The translations under genes and the position numbers were made by a program. Shown here piece after piece: positions 16,480 to 25,314 of a stretch of 64,000 bases of DNA. Numbering within the stretch: position 1 is the stretch's first letter; each line of letters starts with the position of its first letter. The notes beneath the pieces are model-generated. The model was not told the origin of the DNA, searched no databases, and saw only the letters and a program-made list of their open reading frames with translations. The stretch comes from Collinsella sp. OM04-5 (lineage in GTDB: Bacteria; Actinomycetota; Coriobacteriia; Coriobacteriales; Coriobacteriaceae): the NCBI RefSeq assembly GCF_003439125.1, contig NZ_QSUU01000009.1, forward strand, positions 1 through 64,000, read 5' to 3'.

Positions 16480-17763
16480 CTACGCGACCGGCTCGATCTT
16501 CTCGAGGCCGCCCATGTAGGGACGCAGAACCTCGGGGATCGTGATGGTGCCGTCAGCGTTCTGGTAGTTCTCCAGAATGGCTGCCATGGTACGGCCAGCC
16601 GGCAGACCGGAACCGTTGAGGGTGTGCAGATAGCGCGAACCCTTGAAGTTCTCGGGGTCGCGATACTTGATGTTGGCGCGACGGGCCTGGAAGTCACCGC
16701 AGTTGGAGCAGGAGCTGATCTCCTTGTAGGCGTTGTAGCTCGGCAGCCAGACCTCGACGTCGTAGGTCTGACGGGCAGAGAAGCCCAGGTCGCCGGTGCA
16801 CAGGCTAATCACGCGATACGGAAGACCCAGCTGCTGCAGCAGGAACTCGGCCTCGGCGGTCATGCTCTCGAGCTCCTTGTCGGACTCCTCCGGCTTGGCA
16901 AACTTGACCATCTCGACCTTGTCGAACTCGTGCTGGCGAATGATGCCGCGGGTATCGCGACCAGCGGAGCCGGCCTCCTCGCGGAAGCAGGGGGTGAAGG
17001 CGGTGTAGCGGCGCGGCAGGGTATCGGCGTCGAGGACCTCACCGGCGTGCAGGTTGGTGAGCACGACCTCGGCGGTGGGGATCAGGAAGTTGTCGCCCGA
17101 GACGTGATAGGCGTCGTCCTCGAACTTGGGCAGCTGGCCCGTGCCGAACATGGTCTGACGCTTGACGACGATGGGCGGCCACCACTCCTTAAAACCACGG
17201 CTGGTGTGCGTATCGAGGAAGAAGTTGATGAGGGCGCGCTCAAGACGGGCGCCGGCGCCACCGAGAACGGTGAAGCGGCTGCCGGAGAGCTTGTTGCCGC
17301 GCTCGAAGTCAAGGATGTCGAGGTCGGTGCCCAGATCCCAGTGCGGCTTAAAGTCGAAGTCGAACTCGCGCGGGGTGCCCCAACGACGGCGCTCGATGTT
17401 CTCGTCCTCGTCCTTGCCGTACGGCGTGGCCTCGCAAGGAATGTTGGGCAGGTGAGCCATGAAGTCGTACTGCTCCTGCTCGAGGGCGGTGCGGCGCTCG
17501 GCCAGACCGTCAATCTTCTCGTTGACGGCGCGCACGGCCTCCTTGGCGGCCTCGGCCTCGTCCTTCTTGCCCTCCTTCATCAGGGCGCCGATCTTCTTGG
17601 ACTCGGCATTGCGCGTGGCTTGAAGTTCCTCAACCTCGGTGATGACGGCACGACGCTCGTCGTCGAGCTCAAAGAACTTCTCGCGATCCCAAGACGTCTG
17701 GCGGTTAGCCATGGCGACATCGATGGCATCAGGGTTCTCGCGAACAAACTTGATATCAAGCAT
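16480..17763 (-). CDS. serS: Seryl-tRNA synthetase
   Basis: Class II synthetase charging tRNA-Ser, cytosolic. Residues 1-110 form the long antiparallel coiled coil that grips the tRNA-Ser variable arm. The catalytic core shows [13 protein letters not shown], motif 2 [21 protein letters not shown] and motif 3 [18 protein letters not shown]. The start at 17763 ([10 protein letters not shown]) was chosen because GGAGG lies 5 bases upstream and MLDIKF is the conserved family start; the longer frame adds nine unsupported residues. 427 residues is normal. No T-box was seen upstream, in contrast to pheS. Confidence 0.96.
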   Translation of the reverse strand: MLDIKFVRENPDAIDVAMANRQTSWDREKFFELDDERRAVITEVEELQATRNAESKKIGALMKEGKKDEAEAAKEAVRAVNEKIDGLAERRTALEQEQYDFMAHLPNIPCEATPYGKDEDENIERRRWGTPREFDFDFKPHWDLGTDLDILDFERGNKLSGSRFTVLGGAGARLERALINFFLDTHTSRGFKEWWPPIVVKRQTMFGTGQLPKFEDDAYHVSGDNFLIPTAEVVLTNLHAGEVLDADTLPRRYTAFTPCFREEAGSAGRDTRGIIRQHEFDKVEMVKFAKPEESDKELESMTAEAEFLLQQLGLPYRVISLCTGDLGFSARQTYDVEVWLPSYNAYKEISSCSNCGDFQARRANIKYRDPENFKGSRYLHTLNGSGLPAGRTMAAILENYQNADGTITIPEVLRPYMGGLEKIEPVA

Positions 17764-17874
17764 TAGATCCTCCGGCGATATACATTCCATTTAGGTTGCA
17801 ACCTTGTACATGTATGGGCAAGTATATACTTATGAACGTTTACGACCCAACTCAACTACGCAAGAAGGCACCCA

Positions 17875-18048
17875 ATGGACGCAGTTTTTTCCTTTTTGTT
17901 TGGCACCCGCACCGGTTTTGCCATCCTTTTCGCCGGCGGCATCCTGCTGTTTGCGATTCTTGCCTTTGTAATGGAGAAGCGCACCCATAAGATGTATGTC
18001 GACCGCGGCCCCAAATCCGAGGACGAAGAAGACAGCTTCTGGGACTAA
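17875..18048 (+). CDS. Small single-pass membrane protein
   Basis: A 57-residue frame, divergent from serS. AGAAGG lies 6 bases before its ATG and a strong terminator follows it. The product starts MDAVFSFLFGTRTGF, has one transmembrane helix (about residues 14-33, AILFAGGILLFAILAFVM), a basic segment EKRTHK, then an acidic tail SEDEEDSFWD. Orientation is probably C-terminus inside. Function unknown; single-pass proteins of this kind are often subunits or regulators of membrane complexes, but nothing here names a partner. Confidence 0.65.
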   Translation: MDAVFSFLFGTRTGFAILFAGGILLFAILAFVMEKRTHKMYVDRGPKSEDEEDSFWD

Positions 18049-18052
18049 CCCG

Positions 18053-18199
18053 CCAAAAAGGGACAGGTTTATTTTGGTCGGTTTTATCCGGGCGAACGCA
18101 AGCGCCCCGCAACTGGAATTGAGCCAGTTGCGGGGCGCTTTTCGCTAAAAGGACAAAACCGCAGGAAAAACCTGCCAAAATAAACTGTCCCTTTTTTGG
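18053..18199. repeat. Long palindromic GGGACAG repeat (REP-like) with terminator core
   Basis: CCAAAAAGGGACAGGTTTAT (from 18053) is mirrored by its near-complement ending near 18199, and a second paired segment (GGTTTTATCC with GGACAAAACC) lies inside. The core at about 18100-18145 is a perfect 17-bp stem (AAGCGCCCCGCAACTGG) with TTTT after it, a good plus-strand terminator for the small membrane protein. GGGACAG motifs of this form resemble palindromic REP units of many bacteria; a single GGGACAG also lies beside cpsB (near 3032) and at 61228. No REP-type transposase gene is in the window. Confidence 0.65.
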
Positions 18200-18205
18200 T
18201 CGGTT

Positions 18206-18976
18206 TTACTGGAGGGTTGCGTCGATTGCCTTGACCAGGGCGCTGCGCATGCCGGCGTCCTCGAGCGCAACGACGCCCTTGATGGTGGCACCACCGGGCG
18301 AGCATACGGCATCCTTCATCGCCGCAGGATGCTGGCCAGTTGCAAGCTGCAGCTTTGCCGTACCCAGCACCATCTGGCTCACAATGCGATAAGCATCCGC
18401 ACGCGGGATACCGTGCTTGACCGCCGCATCGCCCAGGGCCTCGATTGCCATAGCGACAAATGCCGGAGCGCAACCACCCACCGTGCCGCCCACGAACAGC
18501 AGGCTCGTGTCGAGCTCAACCACCGTGCCAAGCTTGCCAAGTAGATCGAGCACCACAGCGCGCCGCTCGTCATTGAGCGTCGAAGCCTTCTCGCAGGCGA
18601 TGACGCCCTCACCCACTGAAACCGGCGTGTTGGGCACCGTCGAGATATGCGCGACGTCCGGCAGGACCTGCTCCCACTTGGCACTGTCCCAGGTCCAGGC
18701 AACCGACAGAACGACCTTTTTGGCAAGAGCATCCTTGAGCGGGGCGAATACCTTCTCGATCATGTACGGCTTGACCGCAGCGACCACGATATCGGATGCG
18801 GCGACAACCTCGGCGGCATCGTGGCAAGCGGCCATCCCGCGCGCCTCACAGCGCTCAACCAGTGCGTCGTAGCGACCCGCGCAGGCGCACATGTCGCTCG
18901 CAGCTACACCGGCAGCGATCCAGCCATCGGCCATAGCGCTCGCCATATTGCCAAAACCGACAAATCCAATCTTCAT
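18206..18976 (-). CDS. proC: Pyrroline-5-carboxylate reductase
   Basis: Last step of proline synthesis: NAD(P)H-dependent reduction of 1-pyrroline-5-carboxylate. The Rossmann motif GFGNMASAMADGWI is at the N-terminus, AVKPYMIEKVF in the middle, and the C-terminal domain has the family pattern VGGCAPAFVAMAIEALGDAAVKHGI and SPGGATIKGV. The start at 18976 (MKIGFVGFG) fits the family; AAGGA lies 9 bases before it. 256 residues is normal length. Confidence 0.95.
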   Translation of the reverse strand: MKIGFVGFGNMASAMADGWIAAGVAASDMCACAGRYDALVERCEARGMAACHDAAEVVAASDIVVAAVKPYMIEKVFAPLKDALAKKVVLSVAWTWDSAKWEQVLPDVAHISTVPNTPVSVGEGVIACEKASTLNDERRAVVLDLLGKLGTVVELDTSLLFVGGTVGGCAPAFVAMAIEALGDAAVKHGIPRADAYRIVSQMVLGTAKLQLATGQHPAAMKDAVCSPGGATIKGVVALEDAGMRSALVKAIDATLQ

Positions 18977-19049
18977 ATCGCATAGTCCTTTCAGACACAT
19001 TCCTCAAAACGAAAGGTATTGTCCCACGCCATTGTTTCGTATTGCCGAC

Positions 19050-19520
19050 CTATTTGTGATACGGCTCGCCACGACTGATCTTGCAGGCACGGTAAATCTG
19101 CTCCAGCAGCACCACACGCGCCAGGTTATGCGGCAAGGTAATGCGTCCAAAGCTGAGCATCTCGTCGGCTCGTGCGCGCACGTCATCGCTCACGCCGTCC
19201 GAACCGCCGATTACAAAGGCAATGTCGCTGCTGCCTCGCAGCATAAGATCGTCGAGCCTCGCCGAAAACTCCTCGCTCGAGCGCTCCTTGCCCTCGATAG
19301 CCAGCAGGATCACATGCGCTCGAGATGGCAAGGCGGCAAGAATCGCCGCCCCCTCCTTGTCGCGCGCGGCATCCACGCCGCCCGCCTTAGCCGGGTCGAT
19401 ATCGGGCACCTCGCGGATATCCACCTTGGCATAGGCACCTAGGCGCTTGGTGTACTCAGCGCACGCGTCCTTCCAAAAGCGCTCCTTGAGCTTACCGACG
19501 CAAACGACGGTGTATTTCAC
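19050..19520 (-). CDS. rlmH: 23S rRNA (pseudouridine1915-N3)-methyltransferase RlmH
   Basis: SPOUT-class methyltransferase acting on pseudouridine 1915 in helix 69 of 23S rRNA, as a dimer. The knotted SAM site FVIGGSDGVSDDV and the C-terminal SFGRITLPHNLARVVLLEQIYRA are diagnostic. 156 residues, standard length. It follows the SPFH gene by 6 bases on the same strand, so the two are probably co-transcribed. Confidence 0.96.
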   Translation of the reverse strand: MKYTVVCVGKLKERFWKDACAEYTKRLGAYAKVDIREVPDIDPAKAGGVDAARDKEGAAILAALPSRAHVILLAIEGKERSSEEFSARLDDLMLRGSSDIAFVIGGSDGVSDDVRARADEMLSFGRITLPHNLARVVLLEQIYRACKISRGEPYHK

Positions 19521-19526
19521 GCGCGT

Positions 19527-20465
19527 CTACTCCTTCGAATCGTTTTGAACTTTGCCGGCGGCCAGCATCTGCTCGAACATCGAAGCCGACTGCGAAAAGT
19601 CGCTCGGCAGCACGACCGTCGAGGTTTTACCCGTGCGAGCGAACTCCGTCATCATCTCGGACCACTGCGTAAACATGAACAGTTGGTTGGCCTCGTCATT
19701 GCCGACACCCGTCTCCTGGATGATCTCGAGCGAATCTTTGATACCCAGCGCGATGGCCTTGCGCTGGTTGGCGATGCCCTCGCCCGCCTTTTCCATAGCC
19801 TCGGCCTCGGCGGTCGCCTCGGTGACGCGCTTGATGCGGTCGGCCTCGGCGAGCTCCTGCGCGGCAGCGCGCTTGCGCTGGGCAGCGTTGATGTCGTTCA
19901 TGGAGTTCTCAACCTCGGTCGGCAGTGCGATTTTGGTGATGAGCGTCGACACGAGGGTGAAGCCGTAGGCGGCCATCTGCTCGGAAACGGTAGCGTTGAC
20001 ATCCTTGGCGATGTCATCCTTCTTGGCAAAGACCTCATCGAGTGTGTAGACGGGGATGGAGGAGCGCAGGGCGTCGGTGATGAAGTCGCGCATCTGGTCG
20101 ACGGGCTCCTGCAGCATATAGTAGCTCTTGTAGATGCCCGAATCTGCCGGGCCGGCGCCCATGTCATAGCTCACGTGGTACTGAGCGGAGACCTCAAGGC
20201 CAATGGTCACGTTGTCCTGGGTCTTAACGTCGATGCCAAAACCATTTTTCATGGTGCGCAGACTCACCGTGGCGGCCTTGCGGTCAATCACGGGCACCTT
20301 CACGTGGAAGCCCGCGTTGACGATACGATTGAACTTACCCAAGCGCTCGATGATCACAGCGTGCTGCTGCTCAACGACGTAGCAGGCGTTGGGGAGCAGC
20401 AACAACAGGATGATGATGGGAATCAAAAGGCTGGTAAGGGCGGCGATGATACCGGAAAATAGCAT
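19527..20465 (-). CDS. SPFH/band-7 membrane protein (stomatin-like)
   Basis: 312 residues. One N-terminal transmembrane helix (about 6-26), then a band-7 domain beginning YVVEQQHAVIIERLGKFNRIVNAGFH, then a coiled coil rich in Ala/Glu (AAQRKRAAAQELAEADRIKRV). Such proteins form large membrane-bound oligomers tied to membrane organisation and protease control. GGAGAG lies 3 bases before the chosen ATG (20465). No NfeD or protease gene is adjacent, so its partner is unknown. Confidence 0.88.
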   Translation of the reverse strand: MLFSGIIAALTSLLIPIIILLLLLPNACYVVEQQHAVIIERLGKFNRIVNAGFHVKVPVIDRKAATVSLRTMKNGFGIDVKTQDNVTIGLEVSAQYHVSYDMGAGPADSGIYKSYYMLQEPVDQMRDFITDALRSSIPVYTLDEVFAKKDDIAKDVNATVSEQMAAYGFTLVSTLITKIALPTEVENSMNDINAAQRKRAAAQELAEADRIKRVTEATAEAEAMEKAGEGIANQRKAIALGIKDSLEIIQETGVGNDEANQLFMFTQWSEMMTEFARTGKTSTVVLPSDFSQSASMFEQMLAAGKVQNDSKE

Positions 20466-20522
20466 GGTCTCTCCTCTGATAGGCACACGTTGGTACTAGG
20501 ATACCCGTCCAAGGAGATCGTG

Positions 20523-20771
20523 CATAACAAAAAAGCTCCCATTGCTGGGAGCTCTTTCAATCAATGGTGCGGGCGAAAGGACGTCCGCGTATCCGCTTCG
20601 CGGATCCGCACCGGCTTCGCCCGCCTGCCGGCGGACTCGCCAGCTCGCTAAAAACGCTCCGCGTTTTCTTGACGCTCGCTCCTTCACAGGTTCAAGTCCC
20701 TGCGATGGGCACATAACAAAAAAGCCCCCATTGCTGGGAGCTCTTTCAATCAATGGTGCGGGCGAAAGGAC
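20523..20771 (-). repeat. tRNA-Leu 3'-half duplication with structured insert
   Basis: Direct repeats 20523-20582 and 20712-20771 (terminator plus tRNA-Leu 3' half up to the T-loop) differ by very few bases. The 129-bp insert (20583-20711) shares its GC-rich core with the tRNA-Arg inserts, including hairpins ATCCGC-TTC-GCGGAT and AAAACGC-TCC-GCGTTTT. Its right end has AGGTTCAAGTCC (20688-20699), an inverted copy of the tRNA-Leu T-loop at 20768-20779. This differs from the Arg version (TTCGAATC), so the end is matched to the host tRNA. Confidence 0.8.
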
Positions 20772-20840
20772 TTGAACCTTCATGGGGTTGCCCCCATACG
20801 GACCTGAACCGTACGCGTCTGCCAATTCCGCCACGCCCGC
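20754..20840 (-). tRNA. tRNA-Leu(CAG)
   Basis: Acceptor GCGGGCG pairs with CGCCCGC; CCA encoded. Anticodon loop TTCAGGT gives CAG, reading CTG. Long variable arm (TGGGGGCAACCCCA) as expected for tRNA-Leu. Followed on the minus strand by a terminator hairpin (AGCTCCCA-GCAA-TGGGGGCT plus T-run). Confidence 0.97.
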
Positions 20841-20851
20841 GTGCAGGAATT

Positions 20852-20880
20852 AGAATAACGGAGCGCCACCGCGAACGCAA
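20852..20880 (-). promoter_or_regulatory. Promoter of tRNA-Leu
   Basis: On the minus strand TTGCGT (20880-20875), a 17-base spacer, then TATTCT (20857-20852), 12 bases before the tRNA. Confidence 0.7.
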
Positions 20881-20883
20881 GAA

Positions 20884-21801
20884 CTATTTTTGAAAAAGTT
20901 TGCAGGCATTTTCCCAAGCGGCATGCGCGATTGTTTCGGCGTCCTCACCAGTGCGATCGACACGGTCGTTAACCAGCGCGTTTGCCGTAATGGAGATCAT
21001 TGCTGGCTCGCATTCAAGACCGCGAATGGGCTCCGGCGCCATATACGGGCAATCCGTCTCGAACAAAATGCGGTCGAGCGGGGTCGCCGCAAATGCCTCG
21101 CGCACGTCATCGTTGCGCTTAAAGGTGGCCGCACCACCATAGGCGATATAGCAGCCCAGCTCCACAAAGCGCTCCATCGTGGCGCGGTCCTCGCCAAAGC
21201 AGTGCAGCACGCAACCGGCCTGAGGCACACCCACCTCGCGCAGCACGTTGTACGCATCCATATGCGAGGTGCGCTCCCCATCCGAGTCCTCGTGCCGCAG
21301 GTGCAGCTCCACCGGCACATTGCGGCGCACGGCAACTTCGAGCTGACGCGCCATGCAATCAATCTGCACACTGTGGGGCGCCGGCGCGATGTCGTCGTCG
21401 TAATCCGTGTGGTAGTCCAGACCGATCTCGCCGATACCGGCGCACAAAGGGTCATCGAGCGCAGCAACAACCTGCGCGTGAATGTCATCGGTATAATCCG
21501 GCGCGCCATAGGGGTGAACGCCAGCGAGATACTTGATCTGCGGAATATCCCGCATCGGCAGAATTTCGCGCACGAGCCAGTCGCTATAGTCCGTCACGCT
21601 GCGCTTGTCGGCGATGGGGTCGAGCATCGTCACCAACAGGTCGACGCCCGCGGCTTTGGCGCGCACGAGCGTCTCGGGCACTTCTTTCCCCCAAAACGAA
21701 AGCAGATGCGCATGCGTGTCAGCAAGCGGTGCCAAGGGCACGGGACAAGCAACCGTCTTCTTTTTCTTGGTAAACGTCACGCGTTCGGCATTAGGCATCA
21801 T
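20884..21801 (-). CDS. tatD: TatD family hydrolase (DNase)
   Basis: Metal-dependent TIM-barrel hydrolase of the TatD family, with nuclease activity in studied members. Metal and active-site motifs seen: DTHAHLL, GEIGLDYH, LHLRHEDSD, LHCFGED and FETDCPYMAPEP. The start at 21801 (ATGATG, 7 bases after GGAG) overlaps the end of rsmA; a longer frame to 21912 would lie inside rsmA and is rejected. Short N-terminal basic stretch TKKKK. The tatD, rsmA, metG and rsmI cluster is conserved in many bacteria. Confidence 0.92.
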   Translation of the reverse strand: MMPNAERVTFTKKKKTVACPVPLAPLADTHAHLLSFWGKEVPETLVRAKAAGVDLLVTMLDPIADKRSVTDYSDWLVREILPMRDIPQIKYLAGVHPYGAPDYTDDIHAQVVAALDDPLCAGIGEIGLDYHTDYDDDIAPAPHSVQIDCMARQLEVAVRRNVPVELHLRHEDSDGERTSHMDAYNVLREVGVPQAGCVLHCFGEDRATMERFVELGCYIAYGGAATFKRNDDVREAFAATPLDRILFETDCPYMAPEPIRGLECEPAMISITANALVNDRVDRTGEDAETIAHAAWENACKLFQK

Positions 21802-22651
21802 GGATGAGCTCCTGAGCCAGGCGGATAAAGTCGGCAACATCAAGCGTTTCTGCGCGCGTGGTGGGTGCGATACCGCAAGCCTCAAAGGCGGCGTCGAGCA
21901 CGTCCTTGGCAAAGCCGTTGGCGCTCATGGAATTGCGGATGGTCTTGCGGCGCTGAGCAAATGCAGCATCAATCACGCGGGCCACAAACTCGCGATCGAG
22001 TCCTTCGGGCGCCACGCCGTCAACACGGTCGATACGCACGACGGCCGAGTCCACGTGCGGTGCCGGCATAAAGCAACGTGGCGGCACCTCAAAGCGACCC
22101 GTAACCTGCGCATACAGGCCGAGCTTTGCCGTGTAGCCGCCATAGGTCTTGTTACCCGGCACCGCGGCAATGCGATCGGCAACCTCCTTTTGAACCATGA
22201 CCACGGCACGCTTGAGCGCGGGCATCGTCTGGAAGAACTGCAGGATGATCGTCGCCGCCACGTTATAGGGCAGGTTCGCGACAAATACCGTCGGCTCACC
22301 GCCTGCAGCCTGCTCAATCTGCCCCGTCGTCACCTTGAGCGCGTCGCCCATGATAAAGCGGAAGTTGGCATAGTCGGCGGCATGGGCATCGAGCACCGGT
22401 TCGAGTTCGGGATCGGCCTCGATCGACGTGACGCACGCCGCCTCCTGCAGCAGCGCGAGCGTGAGCGTACCAACGCCCGGGCCAACCTCGAGCACGCGCT
22501 CATCGCCCGTGAGCTCGGAAAGCTCGCAAATGCGCTCAATTACATGGTTGTCGATCAGGAAGTTCTGGCCCAGGCGATGCTTGGTCGCAAGGCCAAACTC
22601 CTCCAGCAGCTCCCTTGTTGCCGTGGGGTTTGCCAAAGGCGAAGTTGTCAT
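21791..22651 (-). CDS. rsmA: 16S rRNA dimethyladenosine transferase RsmA (KsgA)
   Basis: Dimethylates the two adjacent adenines near the 3' end of 16S rRNA during small-subunit maturation, using SAM. Seen: GQNFLIDNHVIERI, the SAM motif VLEVGPGVGTLTLALL, and the catalytic NLPYN in VANLPYNVAATIIL. GGAGG lies 5 bases before the ATG. 286 residues, normal. Overlaps the tatD start. Confidence 0.96.
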   Translation of the reverse strand: MTTSPLANPTATRELLEEFGLATKHRLGQNFLIDNHVIERICELSELTGDERVLEVGPGVGTLTLALLQEAACVTSIEADPELEPVLDAHAADYANFRFIMGDALKVTTGQIEQAAGGEPTVFVANLPYNVAATIILQFFQTMPALKRAVVMVQKEVADRIAAVPGNKTYGGYTAKLGLYAQVTGRFEVPPRCFMPAPHVDSAVVRIDRVDGVAPEGLDREFVARVIDAAFAQRRKTIRNSMSANGFAKDVLDAAFEACGIAPTTRAETLDVADFIRLAQELIHDA

Positions 22652-22687
22652 AGTTGCCTCCTTAGCATGATGGCGGCGTCTTGAAAC

Positions 22688-22720
22688 AAAAGGGCATGGA
22701 CCGTTGCGGCCATGCCCTTA
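22688..22720 (-). terminator. Terminator between metG and rsmA
   Basis: On the minus strand AAGGGCATGG-(10-base loop)-CCATGCCCTT followed by TTGTTT, about 38 bases after the metG stop. It should limit read-through into rsmA. Confidence 0.75.
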
Positions 22721-22758
22721 CATCTAAACAGCAAATTGCCGATATGGCGCGCGGCGTC

Positions 22759-24360
22759 TTAGCCCAGACGCGGGAACAGCGGCTCACCCTTCTCGACGGG
22801 CTGACCACCGGCAAGCAGGCCCCAAGCGCAAATGCCCTTGAGGTCGTCGCTCGCGGCCTCGTCCTCGCAGGACAGGCGGCGCAGGGCTTCGGCAGAGGTC
22901 TGAGGCATGAGCGGCATCAGCAGGTGAGCGGCAATGCGGATGGCCTCGAGCAGGTTGTAGATCACAAATGCCAGCTCGTCAGCCTTAGCCTCATCCTTGG
23001 CAAGCGCCCAAGGCTCGGAGTCCTCGATGTAGTGGTTGGCGGCGTGGATGAGCTCCATAACCTCGTCCTTGGCTCCGCCGTAATCGAGCACGTCCATCTT
23101 GGCCATGTAGCGGTCGACCAGGCCATCGGCGATCTTTGCCAGCGGGTTGTCGAACGCATCGAACGATGCGGGCTTGGCGGGCGCGCAACCGTCAAAGTAC
23201 TTGCCGCTCATGTTGAGCGAACGCGAGATAAGGTTGCCCCAGCTGTTGGCCAGGTCGGCGTTGTAGACCTGCTCCATGCGATCGAAGCTGATAGCGCCGT
23301 CGGTACCGGGAACGACGTCGGTCATAAAGTAGTAGCGATAGCCCTCGACGCCCAGCATGTCGATAACGTCCTGCGGAGCGATGGCGTTACCGCGGCTCTT
23401 GGACATCTTCTCGGCCTTGCCGGTCTCGGCATTGCGCACGGTCAGGAAGCCGTGGGCAAAGACGTGCTCGGGCAGGGCCTCGCCGATGGCCATGAGCATG
23501 GCGGGCCAAATGACGCAGTGGAAGCGGATGATGTCCTTACCCACGATGTGGAACTGCGCGGGCCAGCGATAGGCCAGCTCGGCACGCGCCTCGTCGGTGT
23601 CGACACCGTAGCCGACGGCCGTCATATAGTTGAGCAGCGCGTCAAACCATACATAGGTCACATGGCCCTCGTCAAACGGAACCTGGATGCCCCAGTCAAA
23701 GCTCGTGCGACTCACGGAAAGGTCGTTGAGGCCGCCCTCGACAAAGCTGCGAACCTCGTTCATGCGGAACGCAGGCTCGACAAAGTCGGGGTGCTCGTCA
23801 TAGAGCTTGAGAAGCTTGTCCTGGAAGGCGGAAAGCTTAAAGAAGTAGGACTCCTCCTGGACGCGCTCAAGCGGACGGTGGCAGTCGGGGCATAGATGCT
23901 GGCCGACGCTGCCGTACTCCTCGTCGCCCTTCTGGACCTGCGTATCAGTGAAGTAGGTCTCGTCAGGCACGCAATACCAACCGTCGTAGCTGCCCTTATA
24001 CAGGTAACCGGACTCCTTCATGCGCTCCCACAGGTACTGCACGGCATGATGCTGGCGCGGCTCGGTGGTGCGGATGAAGTCGTCGTTGGAAATCTCGAGC
24101 TTGCTCCAAAGCTCCTTGAAGTGCGGGGCCTGGCTATCGGTCCACTCCTGCGGCGTCATGCCATGCTTGGCTGCGGCCTCGGCGACCTTCTCGCCGTGCT
24201 CGTCCATGCCGGTCAGGAACTTGACGTTATAGCCGGCGGAACGGCGATAGCGAGCCTGAACGTCGGCGATGATGGTGGAATAAGCCGTGCCCAGGTGCGG
24301 ATCGGCGTTGACGTAGTAGATGGGCGTCGTGATAAAGAACGAAGGCTTGCTTTGATCCAT
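22759..24360 (-). CDS. metG: Methionyl-tRNA synthetase
   Basis: Class I synthetase charging initiator and elongator tRNA-Met. The HIGH signature appears as PHLGTAYST and the KMSKS loop as EKMSKSRGN. The connective domain has a CPDC pair. 533 residues without the C-terminal tRNA-binding domain found in longer MetG forms. GGAGG lies 8 bases before the ATG. Follows rsmI by about 70 bases on the same strand. Confidence 0.96.
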   Translation of the reverse strand: MDQSKPSFFITTPIYYVNADPHLGTAYSTIIADVQARYRRSAGYNVKFLTGMDEHGEKVAEAAAKHGMTPQEWTDSQAPHFKELWSKLEISNDDFIRTTEPRQHHAVQYLWERMKESGYLYKGSYDGWYCVPDETYFTDTQVQKGDEEYGSVGQHLCPDCHRPLERVQEESYFFKLSAFQDKLLKLYDEHPDFVEPAFRMNEVRSFVEGGLNDLSVSRTSFDWGIQVPFDEGHVTYVWFDALLNYMTAVGYGVDTDEARAELAYRWPAQFHIVGKDIIRFHCVIWPAMLMAIGEALPEHVFAHGFLTVRNAETGKAEKMSKSRGNAIAPQDVIDMLGVEGYRYYFMTDVVPGTDGAISFDRMEQVYNADLANSWGNLISRSLNMSGKYFDGCAPAKPASFDAFDNPLAKIADGLVDRYMAKMDVLDYGGAKDEVMELIHAANHYIEDSEPWALAKDEAKADELAFVIYNLLEAIRIAAHLLMPLMPQTSAEALRRLSCEDEAASDDLKGICAWGLLAGGQPVEKGEPLFPRLG

Positions 24361-24429
24361 GGGGTTTGTCCTCCAGAAAAACGTTGCATACAGAGGATGA
24401 TTCTAGCGCAAGGGCTGGATATCCTCCAT

Positions 24430-25308
24430 CTATTGCATATCGAGCACCATGGCATAGACATCGCGCTTGCGGCGCGAATACTTCTGAGACAGGCGCTTGG
24501 CCACCGCAGACGCGGGCTCCCCCTCCTCGAGCGCGGCGCGGATATCCTCGCGCAGGGCCTCGTCGGGATCCGCTGCCGTGGCGCCGACCGGCACGATACC
24601 GGCCTCCTCATCCTCGCTCGGTGGCGCGATGACCAGCGCAATCTCGCCCTTTACCTCGCCGCGAGCACGCAGCTCCTCGGCAAGCTGGTCAGCGGGCCCG
24701 CGCAAGACCTCCTCGTGCAGCTTGGTGAGTTCGCGGCAGACGGCAACCTCACGCTGGGGAAAGACCTCCGCCACGGCCTCGAGCGTCGCCACGATGCGAT
24801 GTGGAGACTCGTAGAAGATGAGTGCGCCGGGCACCACGGCAAGGCGCTGCAAACGGCGCACACGGTCGCCGTGCTTTCGGCCCAAAAAGCCCTCGAAGAA
24901 AAAATGCTCGCAGGGAATGCCGGACGAAACAAGCGCCGTGACGCAAGCAGAGGGCCCGGGAATAACTTCGACGGGCACATCGGCCTCACGCGCCGCCTCG
25001 ACCAGCGCCTGGCCGGGATCGGACACGCTCGGCATGCCGGCGTCCGAGGCAAAAGCGAGGGTCTCCCCCGCCAGCAGACGGTCGACCAGGCCGGCGGCGC
25101 GGCTGGCGATCACATTCTCGTCGCAACGGACAAGCGGCTTGGAAATGCCCAGGTGCATCAGTAGCTTTGACGTCACACGCGTGTCTTCGCAGCAGATGGC
25201 ATCAGCAGCGGCAAAGGCCTCACCAACGCGCGGGGACAGGTCGCCCAGGTTGCCGATGGGCGTGCCGACCACATAGAGTTTGCCCGTATGGGCGCTGTTT
25301 TGCGTCAT
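24430..25308 (-). CDS. rsmI: 16S rRNA 2'-O-methyltransferase RsmI
   Basis: Tetrapyrrole-methylase-fold enzyme methylating C1402 of 16S rRNA. KLYVVGTPIGNLGDLSPR, CCEDTRVTSKLL and the SAM region FASDAGMPSVSDPG are diagnostic. The C-terminal part ends with VAKRLSQKYSRRKRDVYAMVL, typical of the family. The start lies 6 bases after the GH5-like gene stop, so the two are translationally linked. Confidence 0.95.
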   Translation of the reverse strand: MTQNSAHTGKLYVVGTPIGNLGDLSPRVGEAFAAADAICCEDTRVTSKLLMHLGISKPLVRCDENVIASRAAGLVDRLLAGETLAFASDAGMPSVSDPGQALVEAAREADVPVEVIPGPSACVTALVSSGIPCEHFFFEGFLGRKHGDRVRRLQRLAVVPGALIFYESPHRIVATLEAVAEVFPQREVAVCRELTKLHEEVLRGPADQLAEELRARGEVKGEIALVIAPPSEDEEAGIVPVGATAADPDEALREDIRAALEEGEPASAVAKRLSQKYSRRKRDVYAMVLDMQ

Positions 25309-25314
25309 ATCAAC

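Noticed and set aside
17764..17830. T-box upstream of serS
   Set aside because: No AGGGTGGTACCGCGG-like motif and too little space; only a short leader is seen.
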